Assembly: GCF_014931715.1 (NCBI RefSeq)
Contig: NZ_CP063164.1
Span: 1,674,001-1,738,000 of the forward strand
DNA from: Sulfurovum indicum
GTDB lineage: Bacteria > Campylobacterota > Campylobacteria > Campylobacterales > Sulfurovaceae
DNA length: 64,000 nt
Reading direction: 5' to 3'
The translations under genes were made by a program, and so were the position numbers. The notes beneath the pieces were generated by a model. The model saw nothing but the letters and a program-made list of their open reading frames with translations, made no database searches and was not told the origin of the DNA. This document shows positions 1 to 8,588 of this stretch, piece by piece. The first letter of the stretch is position 1; each line of letters opens with the position of its first letter.

Positions 1-9
1 TTTTTTCAT
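1..9 (-). CDS. possible 5' end of the gene downstream of trpG (partial)
   Basis: An ATG followed by two lysine codons reads leftwards out of the window. A GAGG ribosome-binding motif lies about 9 bases upstream, and the start is 20 bases after the stop of the glutamine amidotransferase gene. Only three codons are visible, so the product cannot be named. Confidence 0.3.
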
Positions 10-29
10 CTTGCAATGCCTCAATTGCT

Positions 30-599
30 TTAGAGTTTCAGAAAGTTGTCTAGCATCTCATGTCCATATTCACTCATAATCGACTCAGGATGGAACTGTA
101 CACCGTAAATTGGTTTGTCTTTAATCTGTAAAGACATGATCTCATCATCATCCGTACTGTATGAGGTCGCAATAATATGCTCCGGAAGTTTCTCCCTGTT
201 CACTGTCAGAGAATGGTATCGTGTAGCCCTGAACTCTGTAGGAAGTCCTTTGAAAATGGGAGTTTGCGCAATCACCTCAACCTGGGAAGTTTTTCCATGC
301 ATCATATGTTTGGCACGTATAACTTCTCCTCCGAAGGCCTGGGCAATACTCTGATGCCCCAGGCAAATTCCGAATATCGGTGTTGTATCAGCAAACTCTT
401 TGATGACATCAAGTGTCACACCTGCATCATCCGGCGTAGATGGTCCCGGAGAGAGAATGATCTTCTCAGGATTCAATGCTTTGATCTCCTCAATGCTCAT
501 CTCATCATTTCGAATGACTTTCAGATCAGCACCCAACTCTCTGCAGTACTGCACGACATTGTAGGTAAAACTGTCGTAATTGTCTATCATTAATACCAT
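30..599 (-). CDS. trpG: anthranilate / aminodeoxychorismate synthase glutamine amidotransferase component
   Basis: This is a 189-residue class I glutamine amidotransferase of the TrpG/PabA family. It releases ammonia from glutamine for the partner synthase that makes anthranilate (tryptophan) or aminodeoxychorismate (folate). The oxyanion motif SPGPSTP is at about 50-56, the nucleophile Cys79 sits in GICLGHQS, and His170/Glu172 in FHPES complete the triad. Length is normal for a stand-alone subunit. A ribosome-binding site (AGGAAAAATT) precedes the ATG. It lies 53 bases downstream of mqnE on the same strand and may be cotranscribed with it. No trpE or pabB is in view, so trpG and pabA cannot be separated; in many bacteria one protein serves both pathways. 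Confidence 0.9.
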   Translation of the reverse strand: MVLMIDNYDSFTYNVVQYCRELGADLKVIRNDEMSIEEIKALNPEKIILSPGPSTPDDAGVTLDVIKEFADTTPIFGICLGHQSIAQAFGGEVIRAKHMMHGKTSQVEVIAQTPIFKGLPTEFRATRYHSLTVNREKLPEHIIATSYSTDDDEIMSLQIKDKPIYGVQFHPESIMSEYGHEMLDNFLKL

Positions 600-652
600 A
601 ATTTTTCCTAACTTTCTTATCGGATAAAAGTTATTTTATCACGCTTTGTCTA

Positions 653-1726
653 TCAATATACTTTGAGTTCATTGTAAAGACTGTCACGCTCGACCGGAAT
701 AAATCCCGAATTTTTAATCATTGCAACAAAATCATCAAGGTTCATACCATGTGCCGAAGCAGCGCCTGCTGCAGACTGAATGGACTCTTTTTCGATCGTT
801 CCGTCAAGATCATCTGCACCGAACTCCTGGGCGATAAGCGCCAGATTGACGGAAGCAGTTACCCAGTAAGCTTTAATGTGGGGAATATTATCAAGCAGTA
901 TACGACTGATAGCATAGGTCTTGAGTATCTCCTGTCCAGAAGGAAAGTTCTCCACTTTCAAAAAATTGTTATCCCGCTGATAAACCAGAGGGATAAAAGC
1001 ATTGAAACCACCGGTTTTATCCTGAAGATCCCGTAGTCTAAGCATATGGTCGATTCGGTGTGCACGTGTCTCTACATGTCCAAAAAGCATCGTGGCATTG
1101 GACTCTCTGCCTCTTTCATGCCACTTTTTGTGGATCTCAAGCCACTGGTCAGAGGTAACCTTGCCTTTACAGAGATACTCTCTTACCTTTTCATCGAAGA
1201 TCTCTGCACCACCTCCAGGCATAGAGTCCACTCCGTTTTCCATCATCATATCGAGTACTTCATCATAACTGAGCCCATATTCACGATGCAGAAAATCCAC
1301 TTCGGCAGCAGTCATTGCCTTGACATGAACACTGGGAAACTGCTCTTTGATCTTGCGGAAAGCTCCCATATACCACTCTACTCCGTCATTAGGGTTGTGT
1401 GCAGAGACAATATGCATCTCTTTAGCCCCTTTCTTTACAGAGTTTTCAACAATCTTCAGAATCTCATCATGGCTCATTGTATACTGGTCTGGGTTTTTAC
1501 GGCTTGCCGAATAGGCACAGAATTTACAAATATCAGCACATACATTGGTCGGATTGATATGACGGTTGATATTGAAAAAGCTTTTGCTGCCGTATTTCTC
1601 TTTACGTATCTTATCAGCAAGTTCACCAAGAGTGTAAAGGTCAAGATCGTACAGTGCTTCCCCCTCTTCCCGGGTCAAGCGTTCACGATTGCGTACTTTT
1701 GCTATCAAATCCATATTTCTGTCCAT
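653..1726 (-). CDS. mqnE: aminodeoxyfutalosine synthase (radical SAM)
   Basis: MqnE catalyses the radical-SAM step of the futalosine menaquinone pathway, joining S-adenosylmethionine to the chorismate-derived enolpyruvyl benzoate. The motif NRHINPTNVCADICKFCAY near residues 50-68 carries the CxxxCxxC ligands of the [4Fe-4S] cluster and is typical of MqnE rather than MqnC. The chosen ATG at 1726 gives 357 residues. An alternative ATG at 1714 has a slightly better purine stretch upstream. The reading frame stays open up to 1894, but that extension crosses the divergent glnD start and shows no family motif, so I excluded it. It is divergent from glnD across about 100 bases. The pathway is usual in Campylobacterota. 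Confidence 0.92.
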   Translation of the reverse strand: MDRNMDLIAKVRNRERLTREEGEALYDLDLYTLGELADKIRKEKYGSKSFFNINRHINPTNVCADICKFCAYSASRKNPDQYTMSHDEILKIVENSVKKGAKEMHIVSAHNPNDGVEWYMGAFRKIKEQFPSVHVKAMTAAEVDFLHREYGLSYDEVLDMMMENGVDSMPGGGAEIFDEKVREYLCKGKVTSDQWLEIHKKWHERGRESNATMLFGHVETRAHRIDHMLRLRDLQDKTGGFNAFIPLVYQRDNNFLKVENFPSGQEILKTYAISRILLDNIPHIKAYWVTASVNLALIAQEFGADDLDGTIEKESIQSAAGAASAHGMNLDDFVAMIKNSGFIPVERDSLYNELKVY

Positions 1727-1827
1727 TATAGTAAATTTCGGTATTATATCACTAAAACCTGAGTTCAGCGGAGTGTAATACTTACTTACCGCACCAACTG
1801 AATAAACAGATAAGAGGGGTATAAAAG

Positions 1828-4305
1828 TTGGACAGTCTAAAACGTGAAATCGAGTCACTGCTGTATGAGAATGCACCTGACTTTGAGATTGCAAAAATAT
1901 TGAAAAAGGATATCAAAGCCTACTTTGAAACACTGGAGGAGACCTTTGCTACTACCGGAGGAAAAGATTTTCTGGTCAAACATACCAAGAAGATCGATAC
2001 TATTCTCAAACTCACCTACCAGATAGCACTGCGTTCAATGTTTGGAAATTATGCACCAATGAAAAACGCCATTCCCCTGGGCCTGGTTGCGCTGGGCAGT
2101 TACGGACGAGAACAGCTCTGTGTCTACTCGGATATCGATTTGATGCTCATCTACAAAGACATTCCCGGTTACAACACGAAGGAGTTCATAGAGAAGATCC
2201 TCTACATTCTCTGGGATACCGGTCTGAAAATGGGACACCGTGTCCATACTGTCGAAGAGCTGCTGGAGGTTTCCAAAACCGATATTACCATCAAAACTGC
2301 CCTTATCGAATCACGTTTTATCGAAGGTTCACACTTTATCTGGACTGAAACACAAAATGCTCTTTATCAGATACGACACGATGATATAAAAACCTTCATC
2401 AAGCTCAAACTTGATGAACAGGCACAAAAACACAGCAAGTTCCACTTGACCATGGAACCAAACCTTAAAGAGGGTGTAGGGGGATTCAGGGATGCCAATC
2501 TTGTTTTTTGGATCGGCAAAGTACTTTACAATGTGAATTCGATTAAGGACCTGCCTGCCCATATTGTTGAAGAGAAGGAGTATAAACCTTTCCGTGTAGC
2601 ATTGGAATTTCTCTTCCGTGTGCGTTCTGCGCTGCATCTTGCCACACACAAGAAAGAGGACAAACTTCGACTTGAGCTCATTCCCTCCATTGCAAAGCTT
2701 CTCGGATATACAGAAGGCCGGGAAGGCCAAATGAAATTTGCAAGAAAAGTAACCGAGTCACTTAAGATTATCCGTCTCTACAGTACAATATGGCTGGAGA
2801 AACTCACCAGAGAATATATGAAACTACCTTCCAAAAAACGTTTTATCTACCCCAAGGGAAAAGATTTCAATGCCATGCTTAAACATCTCTGCAAAGAGGC
2901 TAAAACACCTTTCAGGGCACACCCTACCCTTTTACAGGCGCTTATCAATGCCGAACGTCCCGAACGTCCCGATAATGCTCTCTATGAGACTATTGCCATG
3001 ATCTTCTATCAGCCGTATGCCTATTCTATTTTAAGTACACTCTCTTATGCCAGACTGCTGCGCTATACCATATCTCCCATCAAAAAGGTGGTCGATCTGC
3101 CGCAATTCGACGGCTATCACCAATATGCTGTTGACATACACTCTCTTCGCTGTCTCTATCATCTTGAACATATAGATGATTCCTCTGTTTTAGAGCTTTA
3201 TGAACAGCTGAACAAAGATGAAAAAGCCATGTTGAAACTGGTGGTCTTTCTTCATGATGCCGGCAAAGGCCGAAAACGGGATCATCACTTTGTCGGAGCA
3301 TCACTTTTCAAAATTTTTGCACAAAAACTGCATATGGATGAGGCACTGATAGAGACAGGAGAACGTCTCATACAGTACCATACCCTGATGAGCAAAGTAG
3401 CTCAAAGAGAGGACATTTACAATGAAAAGGTTATCTTCTCCTTTGCCTCACACTTTCCTACCAAAAAGCTTTTGGATATGATCTATATTCTTACCTATGC
3501 CGATATGAACGGTGTAAGCAAAGATACGTATAACTCCTTTAATGCAAAGTTGATCCGGACACTTTACAAGCATTCTCTTGAGGTACTGGGACGAACCTCA
3601 ATTCTGGATGAAGCTGCAAAGCGTGCGAAAAAAGAGGAATCCCTGAAAAGAAAACCTTCATTCCAGGCATTGACTAAGAACCAGCAAAAGAAAATATTGC
3701 AAATGCCGTCAAATCTGCTTTTTTTACGCTATAGACCGGAACGCATTGTTGATATTTGCAAAAAAGCGTTTGAAACAACTGATTTCAGTTATCATATCAG
3801 TAATGAAGAGCATCTTACCATCGAGATTATACGTACAGACTCCATCAATCTCAGCTATCTATTGGGAAAACTCAGCAATCTTGAAGTGGTCAATATGGAC
3901 ATCAGTAAACTTTTTGACGAACTCAAATATTTCAAAATCGACTTTGCCGTCAAAGTAGACATCGAAGAGATACCACTAATCGAGAAGATCATTATTGACG
4001 CTTTTGATCCGGCAAAAAAAAGTATTGACAGAGTACCTCATATAAAAAAAGAAGATATAGACATTGACTGTGAACACTCAAAAACCTATGCGATTATGCA
4101 TCTTCGAAGTAAAAACCAGAAAGGTCTTTTAGCATACATTATCAACCTTTTCGACGAGCTGGGTATAGATATTGTGACGGCAAAAGTGCATACCATCAAA
4201 AACCGGGTCCGTGATATGTTCCTTATCGAAAAGAATGGAAACTTTTGCCATAATACGGAACTCATTATAGAGAAATTGACAATCCAACAGAAGAAGGAAG
4301 TGTAA
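1828..4305 (+). CDS. glnD: bifunctional [protein-PII] uridylyltransferase / uridylyl-removing enzyme
   Basis: GlnD senses glutamine and controls nitrogen assimilation by adding and removing UMP on PII proteins. The 825-residue protein has the family order. A nucleotidyltransferase domain comes first, with ALGSYGRE at about 88-95 and the metal-binding SDIDLM (Asp102, Asp104). A central HD hydrolase domain follows (FLHDAGKG, His476-Asp477). Two C-terminal ACT domains close the protein, the last at about 750-815. The start is TTG, supported by GAGGGG about 10 bases upstream. Its TAA is followed directly by the ATG of glmS with no intervening base, so the two are probably translationally coupled. 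Confidence 0.95.
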   Translation: MDSLKREIESLLYENAPDFEIAKILKKDIKAYFETLEETFATTGGKDFLVKHTKKIDTILKLTYQIALRSMFGNYAPMKNAIPLGLVALGSYGREQLCVYSDIDLMLIYKDIPGYNTKEFIEKILYILWDTGLKMGHRVHTVEELLEVSKTDITIKTALIESRFIEGSHFIWTETQNALYQIRHDDIKTFIKLKLDEQAQKHSKFHLTMEPNLKEGVGGFRDANLVFWIGKVLYNVNSIKDLPAHIVEEKEYKPFRVALEFLFRVRSALHLATHKKEDKLRLELIPSIAKLLGYTEGREGQMKFARKVTESLKIIRLYSTIWLEKLTREYMKLPSKKRFIYPKGKDFNAMLKHLCKEAKTPFRAHPTLLQALINAERPERPDNALYETIAMIFYQPYAYSILSTLSYARLLRYTISPIKKVVDLPQFDGYHQYAVDIHSLRCLYHLEHIDDSSVLELYEQLNKDEKAMLKLVVFLHDAGKGRKRDHHFVGASLFKIFAQKLHMDEALIETGERLIQYHTLMSKVAQREDIYNEKVIFSFASHFPTKKLLDMIYILTYADMNGVSKDTYNSFNAKLIRTLYKHSLEVLGRTSILDEAAKRAKKEESLKRKPSFQALTKNQQKKILQMPSNLLFLRYRPERIVDICKKAFETTDFSYHISNEEHLTIEIIRTDSINLSYLLGKLSNLEVVNMDISKLFDELKYFKIDFAVKVDIEEIPLIEKIIIDAFDPAKKSIDRVPHIKKEDIDIDCEHSKTYAIMHLRSKNQKGLLAYIINLFDELGIDIVTAKVHTIKNRVRDMFLIEKNGNFCHNTELIIEKLTIQQKKEV

Positions 4306-6114
4306 ATGTGCGGAATTGTAGGGTATATCGGTCCCAAGGAGAAGAAAAAGATTCTTTTGGACGGCCTTCAGGAACTGGAGTACAGAGGGTATGATTCAGC
4401 AGGTATCGCTATTATTGAAGGAGAGAGGCTTAATAACTTCAAAGCCATAGGCAAACTCTCAAATCTGCGTGAAAAAACCAAAGAGTATCACAGTGAAGGT
4501 TTTGGTGTATCCATAGGACATACCCGCTGGGCTACACACGGGAAACCCACTGAACTCAATGCCCACCCACATCTGGGGAAGTACTCTTATGTCGTTCATA
4601 ACGGGATCATAGAGAACTATCAGGAACTCAAAAAGGAGTTGCTCTCTGAGGGAGTCAACTTCCTGAGCCAGACCGACACAGAGACGATTGTTCACCTCTT
4701 TGAAAAATACAATAATGTCATCAGTGATCCTTTCAAAGCCTTTGAAAAAACCATTGAGCGCCTTGAAGGAGCCTACGCAACACTGCTTATTACAGAAGCG
4801 GCACCCGACACGATCTTCTTTGCTAAGAACGGCTCGCCTATGCTCATCGGATTTGACGAAGAAGAGGTCTATTTTGCTTCTTCTGATACACCGATCATAG
4901 GAAAAGCGACTGAAGTCTATTACCTTGAAGACGGTGAATACGGTTATGTGAAGGAGGGAAAGGTTCATCTTTTCAATGCAAATGGAGAGAAGCTATTCAC
5001 AAAACAACCACTCAAAGCAGATAAAACATCCGCACAAAAAGAGGGTTACCGATTCTTCATGGAAAAAGAGATCTATGAGCAAAGTTACGTCATGATAGAA
5101 ACGATGATGGGACGTGTTCTGGATGAAAATATCATTCTGGATGAACTGGATAAAGACTTTTTGGACGGGATCAATGCCATCAAAATCTGTGCCTGTGGTA
5201 CATCCTACCACTCTGCGCTTACAGCAGCTTACCTCTTTGAACGCCTTGCCAAGATACGCTGTGATGTGGAGATCGCCTCTGAATTCCGCTATAAAGAACC
5301 GCTCTTGGGACAAGATACCCTTTTTATTACCATCTCCCAAAGTGGGGAAACCGCAGATACGCTGGAAGCACTCAAAATGGCAAAACGTGCAGGGCTAAAG
5401 AGTCTGAGTATCTGTAATGTGGACAACTCCTCCATTGTACGGGAAAGTGATGCTGCTATTCTTACCCGTGCAGGTATAGAAAAAGGTGTAGCAAGTACCA
5501 AGGCCTTTGCTACACAGACCATGGTACTGTGGATGCTGGCACTCTATGTTGGTCAGGAGAAAGCAACCATTGCACCGGAAGTACTTAAAACCGAGATCGA
5601 TGCAATGCGCCACACTCCAAAAGCACTGACAGTCACAGATGAGCTGCATGCCAAACTGCACCGTCTGAGTAAACGCTATCTGCACGGACACGGTTTCTTC
5701 TTTATCGGACGAGACATCTTCTTCCCCCTTGCACTGGAAGGTGCACTTAAACTTAAAGAGATCAGTTACCTGCATGCGGAAGGGTATCCGGCAGGAGAGA
5801 TGAAACATGGGCCTATCGCACTTGCCGATGCGGAGCTCTTTACCATTGCCCTGATGCCCAAGACAATGCATTACGAGAAGATCAAATCCAATGTGGAGGA
5901 GCTGAGTGCAAGAGATGCCACAATCTGTGCTATCTCACCTGAGCCATTTGATCTGGCTGATGATTTTATTCAAACACAATACTGCACCCATCCGATGATC
6001 GAGTTCTTTGAGATGATGGTGGTCACACAGCTGCTCGCTCTGGAGATCTCTATACGACTGGGGAACGATGTGGATATGCCTAGAAACCTGGCTAAGAGTG
6101 TTACCGTAGAGTAA
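4306..6114 (+). CDS. glmS: glutamine--fructose-6-phosphate aminotransferase (isomerizing)
   Basis: GlmS makes glucosamine-6-phosphate from fructose-6-phosphate and glutamine, the first step to UDP-GlcNAc for peptidoglycan and lipopolysaccharide. At 602 residues it is full length. The N-terminal nucleophile is Cys2 (MCGIVGYIGP), followed by the glutaminase motifs GHTRWATHG and NGIIENY. Two SIS sugar-isomerase domains follow (ACGTSYHSA, ISQSGETADT, HAEGYPAGEMKHGP), and the protein ends in the characteristic PRNLAKSVTVE. It starts on the base after the glnD stop, which couples a nitrogen sensor to a glutamine-consuming enzyme. No glmS ribozyme is possible in the zero-length spacer. Confidence 0.96.
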   Translation: MCGIVGYIGPKEKKKILLDGLQELEYRGYDSAGIAIIEGERLNNFKAIGKLSNLREKTKEYHSEGFGVSIGHTRWATHGKPTELNAHPHLGKYSYVVHNGIIENYQELKKELLSEGVNFLSQTDTETIVHLFEKYNNVISDPFKAFEKTIERLEGAYATLLITEAAPDTIFFAKNGSPMLIGFDEEEVYFASSDTPIIGKATEVYYLEDGEYGYVKEGKVHLFNANGEKLFTKQPLKADKTSAQKEGYRFFMEKEIYEQSYVMIETMMGRVLDENIILDELDKDFLDGINAIKICACGTSYHSALTAAYLFERLAKIRCDVEIASEFRYKEPLLGQDTLFITISQSGETADTLEALKMAKRAGLKSLSICNVDNSSIVRESDAAILTRAGIEKGVASTKAFATQTMVLWMLALYVGQEKATIAPEVLKTEIDAMRHTPKALTVTDELHAKLHRLSKRYLHGHGFFFIGRDIFFPLALEGALKLKEISYLHAEGYPAGEMKHGPIALADAELFTIALMPKTMHYEKIKSNVEELSARDATICAISPEPFDLADDFIQTQYCTHPMIEFFEMMVVTQLLALEISIRLGNDVDMPRNLAKSVTVE

Positions 6115-6193
6115 ACCGGAATTTCTATTTCGGGATTTGGGTTTAAGCATTTCTATCATACAATAAATCAAACAAGAGGAAAAGGAATACATC

Positions 6194-6973
6194 ATGCACA
6201 CAAACTATCTTAAAGTCGTACTTCTCGGGTCTTTGATAAGCGGACATACTCTCTATGCAGACTTTGCAGACGGAGTAGTTGGAGGTCTTGTAGGTGGTGC
6301 CGTTGGTTCTGTTATCACAAATGAAATATACAATAGCAATAAAGCATCCGAACCTGCCTATAGACCGGTTCAGAAAACAGCATCCCACCGGACACATAAA
6401 AGAGCTTCCGTACCAAAAATGACAGATGGAATGAAACTTCAAAAGGCACTGGCAGGTTTAGGCTTCTATCGTGGCCGAATCGATGGAGAAGTCAACTCTT
6501 TTGAGACAAGAACAGCTATCAAAGAACTCAACAATGCGTACCATATTGGTAATACCGCTTCTCTCAAACCTGAAGAGAAAGATACACTTATCTATCTGGG
6601 TACACTCTTTATGTTCGACCGCTACCTGATTGCACAGGGTAATGATAAAATAACACGTGGAAAACGCATTCAAACTGCCTTGAAAGTTTTAGGATTCTAT
6701 TACGGAAAGATCGATGGTATTGTTGGAAGCGGTACACGCCGTGCCATTTCGGAATATCAGCAAGCTTATGGCCTTGGATACGGAAGCGGGCTTGACTTTG
6801 AAGCAGAATACCGGCTTATCAGTAATGCAAAAGCAAAAAATGAAAAGAACATCAATGATTCTATTGCCGCACTGAAAGCTATGGGACAACCGCCGGCAAA
6901 ACCACAAAACGATATGCAAAAACAGACCCCAGAGATCATCAAACTTCAGACACAACCCGCACAGCAGTATTAG
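6194..6973 (+). CDS. exported protein with two peptidoglycan-binding-like repeats
   Basis: This 259-residue protein starts with a signal peptide (hydrophobic VVLLGSLISGHTLYA, predicted cleavage after YA). A glycine-rich segment follows (VVGGLVGGAVGSVI, about 28-42) that resembles glycine-zipper segments. Two repeats of the PG_binding_1 type come next: LQKALAGLGFYRGRIDGEV near 80-100 and IQTALKVLGFYYGKIDGIVG near 157-177, each with the LG-FY-G-IDG signature. The tail is rich in proline and glutamine. The start has a strong ribosome-binding stretch (AGAGGAAAAGGAA). It ends tail-to-tail with the kinase gene, 27 bases apart. A periplasmic or outer-membrane role at the cell wall is likely; there is no catalytic domain. 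Confidence 0.75.
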   Translation: MHTNYLKVVLLGSLISGHTLYADFADGVVGGLVGGAVGSVITNEIYNSNKASEPAYRPVQKTASHRTHKRASVPKMTDGMKLQKALAGLGFYRGRIDGEVNSFETRTAIKELNNAYHIGNTASLKPEEKDTLIYLGTLFMFDRYLIAQGNDKITRGKRIQTALKVLGFYYGKIDGIVGSGTRRAISEYQQAYGLGYGSGLDFEAEYRLISNAKAKNEKNINDSIAALKAMGQPPAKPQNDMQKQTPEIIKLQTQPAQQY

Positions 6974-7000
6974 TCACAGTCCAACCACAAACACATCGCC

Positions 7001-7732
7001 TCAAAGTGATGGCGGTGTATTCATATCGAACCACTGTTCACAGAGTGAACGGTAGATTATCTTATAGGCTTCCAGCTTCTTTTGGTCTATCTTCACTTTA
7101 TGCCTGAAATATCTTTTCAGAAAATAGATCTCATCTGCTTTCTTCAGACGGAACTCTTCGCAGACGGATGCAAGGTCAAAATATCTGTCATTGATACTCG
7201 CATATTCCCAATCGATCACCTTTACCCGGTTTCCGAAAAGTATATTCAAAGGATTGAGGTCGTTATGGGAGAGTACGTCATCATTGGCTGATCGTTCTGC
7301 ACACCTCACCGCATTTCGAAGCTTTTTTCCTTTTATAACCAAGGAGCGTCTGGGATTGAACCGATGTGCTCTAAACCTTAATTTATGAAGTTTGTACACT
7401 GTGAGCGCCAGATGGTGAAGATCATATCTCGCAAGTCTCTTCCTATGAGTTCCTTCACTAAGGAACTCAGTGACCATAATATCGTTTGAAAGATCTAAAA
7501 AATATGGTTTGGCGGTCAGCTGCTTTTTGCCGGCTAAACGCTGCAAGCGATATTCACTTCTTCTGTCGATACCCTGCTGATTGAAATGACGTATCAGGTA
7601 TTGTTTGTGTGATAATGTACTTGCAAGGTAGTTGTCGTTGCAGTATCCTTGAGAAGAAAGCCGATCCAAAGATAAAATCGGATCATCCTTAAAGAGAGAA
7701 TAATGCTCAAGCAGAGTTTTTTTGATGTGCAT
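7001..7732 (-). CDS. APH/choline-kinase-fold phosphotransferase, probable thiamin kinase
   Basis: This 243-residue aminoglycoside/choline kinase-fold enzyme has the catalytic loop LSHNDLNPLNILF and the metal-binding VIDWEYA, both typical of the LicA/ThiK/CotS group. It is the last gene of the TPP-riboswitch operon starting at the TonB receptor. By context it probably phosphorylates imported thiamin. Whether it makes thiamin phosphate (ThiK-like) or the diphosphate cannot be read from the sequence. I used the ATG at 7732, which overlaps the transporter gene by 26 bases and has GGAGTAAGG upstream. A start at 7762 is possible but has weaker support. A choline or other small-molecule kinase cannot be excluded by sequence alone. 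Confidence 0.7.
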   Translation of the reverse strand: MHIKKTLLEHYSLFKDDPILSLDRLSSQGYCNDNYLASTLSHKQYLIRHFNQQGIDRRSEYRLQRLAGKKQLTAKPYFLDLSNDIMVTEFLSEGTHRKRLARYDLHHLALTVYKLHKLRFRAHRFNPRRSLVIKGKKLRNAVRCAERSANDDVLSHNDLNPLNILFGNRVKVIDWEYASINDRYFDLASVCEEFRLKKADEIYFLKRYFRHKVKIDQKKLEAYKIIYRSLCEQWFDMNTPPSL

Positions 7733-8321
7733 GATATGCCTTACTCCAGCGGACATAGCCATAGAATGCCAGAATTACATAGATTACAAAAAGTACAATG
7801 GTTGCCAGATAGCCGGACTTGAAGTAGAGCACGACAGCAGTAGAGTCGATCACCATCCAGTAGAGCCAGTTCTCCAACACTTTTTTTGCCATCATCCAGG
7901 TGGCCATGCCGGAGAATACCATCACAAAGGCATCGTGGTAGGCGAACTTAGCTCCGGCATAGGTGGAGGTCAGATAGCCCAAACCCGCCGTACCAATGAT
8001 GCCGAGTATAATAAAGACCAAATGATGTTTAAGCGACCACCGGCTGATCGCCAATGTCACGCCCTTCTCATCCTCTTTCCAAAGTATGAAACCGTAGACT
8101 GCCATGACCATGTAGTAGAAGTTGAGGATAGAAGAGGCCACCAGTGCCCCATCCCAGAAGATCACCGTGTAGATAAGTGTACTGACAAAGGCGAACGGCC
8201 ATGCCCACTGGGATTCTTTGGCCGCGAGGATCACATAGGCGATGCCAAACAGGGTCGCAGCCACTTCCCAACCTGACATCTGTACGAAGGCACTACCTAT
8301 GCTCTCAAATGAGAAGTCCAT
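7707..8321 (-). CDS. pnuT: PnuC-family inner-membrane transporter, probable thiamin importer (PnuT)
   Basis: This 204-residue membrane protein has seven or so hydrophobic segments and the PnuC family hallmarks: WPFAFVSTLIYTVIFWDGAL in the first half and ENWLYWMVIDSTAVVLYF plus YGYVRWSK near the end. PnuC proteins import vitamin precursors by facilitated diffusion, with trapping by a kinase. PnuT is the thiamin branch. Position between a thiamin-binding-like protein and a kinase, behind a TPP riboswitch, argues for thiamin rather than nicotinamide riboside. The ATG at 8321 overlaps the preceding stop (TAATG) and has AAAGGGGTG upstream, so I preferred it to the GTG at 8330. Confidence 0.82.
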   Translation of the reverse strand: MDFSFESIGSAFVQMSGWEVAATLFGIAYVILAAKESQWAWPFAFVSTLIYTVIFWDGALVASSILNFYYMVMAVYGFILWKEDEKGVTLAISRWSLKHHLVFIILGIIGTAGLGYLTSTYAGAKFAYHDAFVMVFSGMATWMMAKKVLENWLYWMVIDSTAVVLYFKSGYLATIVLFVIYVILAFYGYVRWSKAYHAHQKNSA

Positions 8322-8575
8322 TAAAAACACCCCTTTCTGTCTTCTCCAACCAGTTTGATGACAAAAACCGACTGAGGGATCTTTTCAAAGACCGCTTTGA
8401 TCTCTCTGTTGAGAAGATTCATAACTGTATCGTACTCACCGTAGATCTGTGTACTTAACTCCGTACAGACGATGTTGACCGTCCGCTCTTTTGCCAAAGC
8501 TTCGATGAATGCTGCAATAGGCTTTTCAAACTCACTTTTGAGCGGATACATACTGATATCTACGGAGATCTTCAT
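8321..8575 (-). CDS. small YkoF/MTH1187-like thiamin-binding protein
   Basis: The product has 84 residues and no signal peptide, so it is cytoplasmic. It has the pattern of the MTH1187/YkoF (formerly DUF77) family: an N-terminal strand MKISVDISMYPL, a helix FEKPIAAFIEALAK, then strand-helix-strand. Members of this ferredoxin-fold family bind thiamin or hydroxymethylpyrimidine. The start has a strong AAGGAG site. It lies 13 bases after the TonB receptor gene and overlaps the PnuT-like gene by one base, so it is part of the same translation-coupled operon. Assignment rests on short motif similarity plus context. Confidence 0.65.
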   Translation of the reverse strand: MKISVDISMYPLKSEFEKPIAAFIEALAKERTVNIVCTELSTQIYGEYDTVMNLLNREIKAVFEKIPQSVFVIKLVGEDRKGCF

Positions 8576-8588
8576 GTGTTACTCCTTT

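Noticed and set aside
1727-1894. N-terminal extension of mqnE
   Set aside because: It overlaps the divergent glnD start, has no family similarity and no ribosome-binding site.
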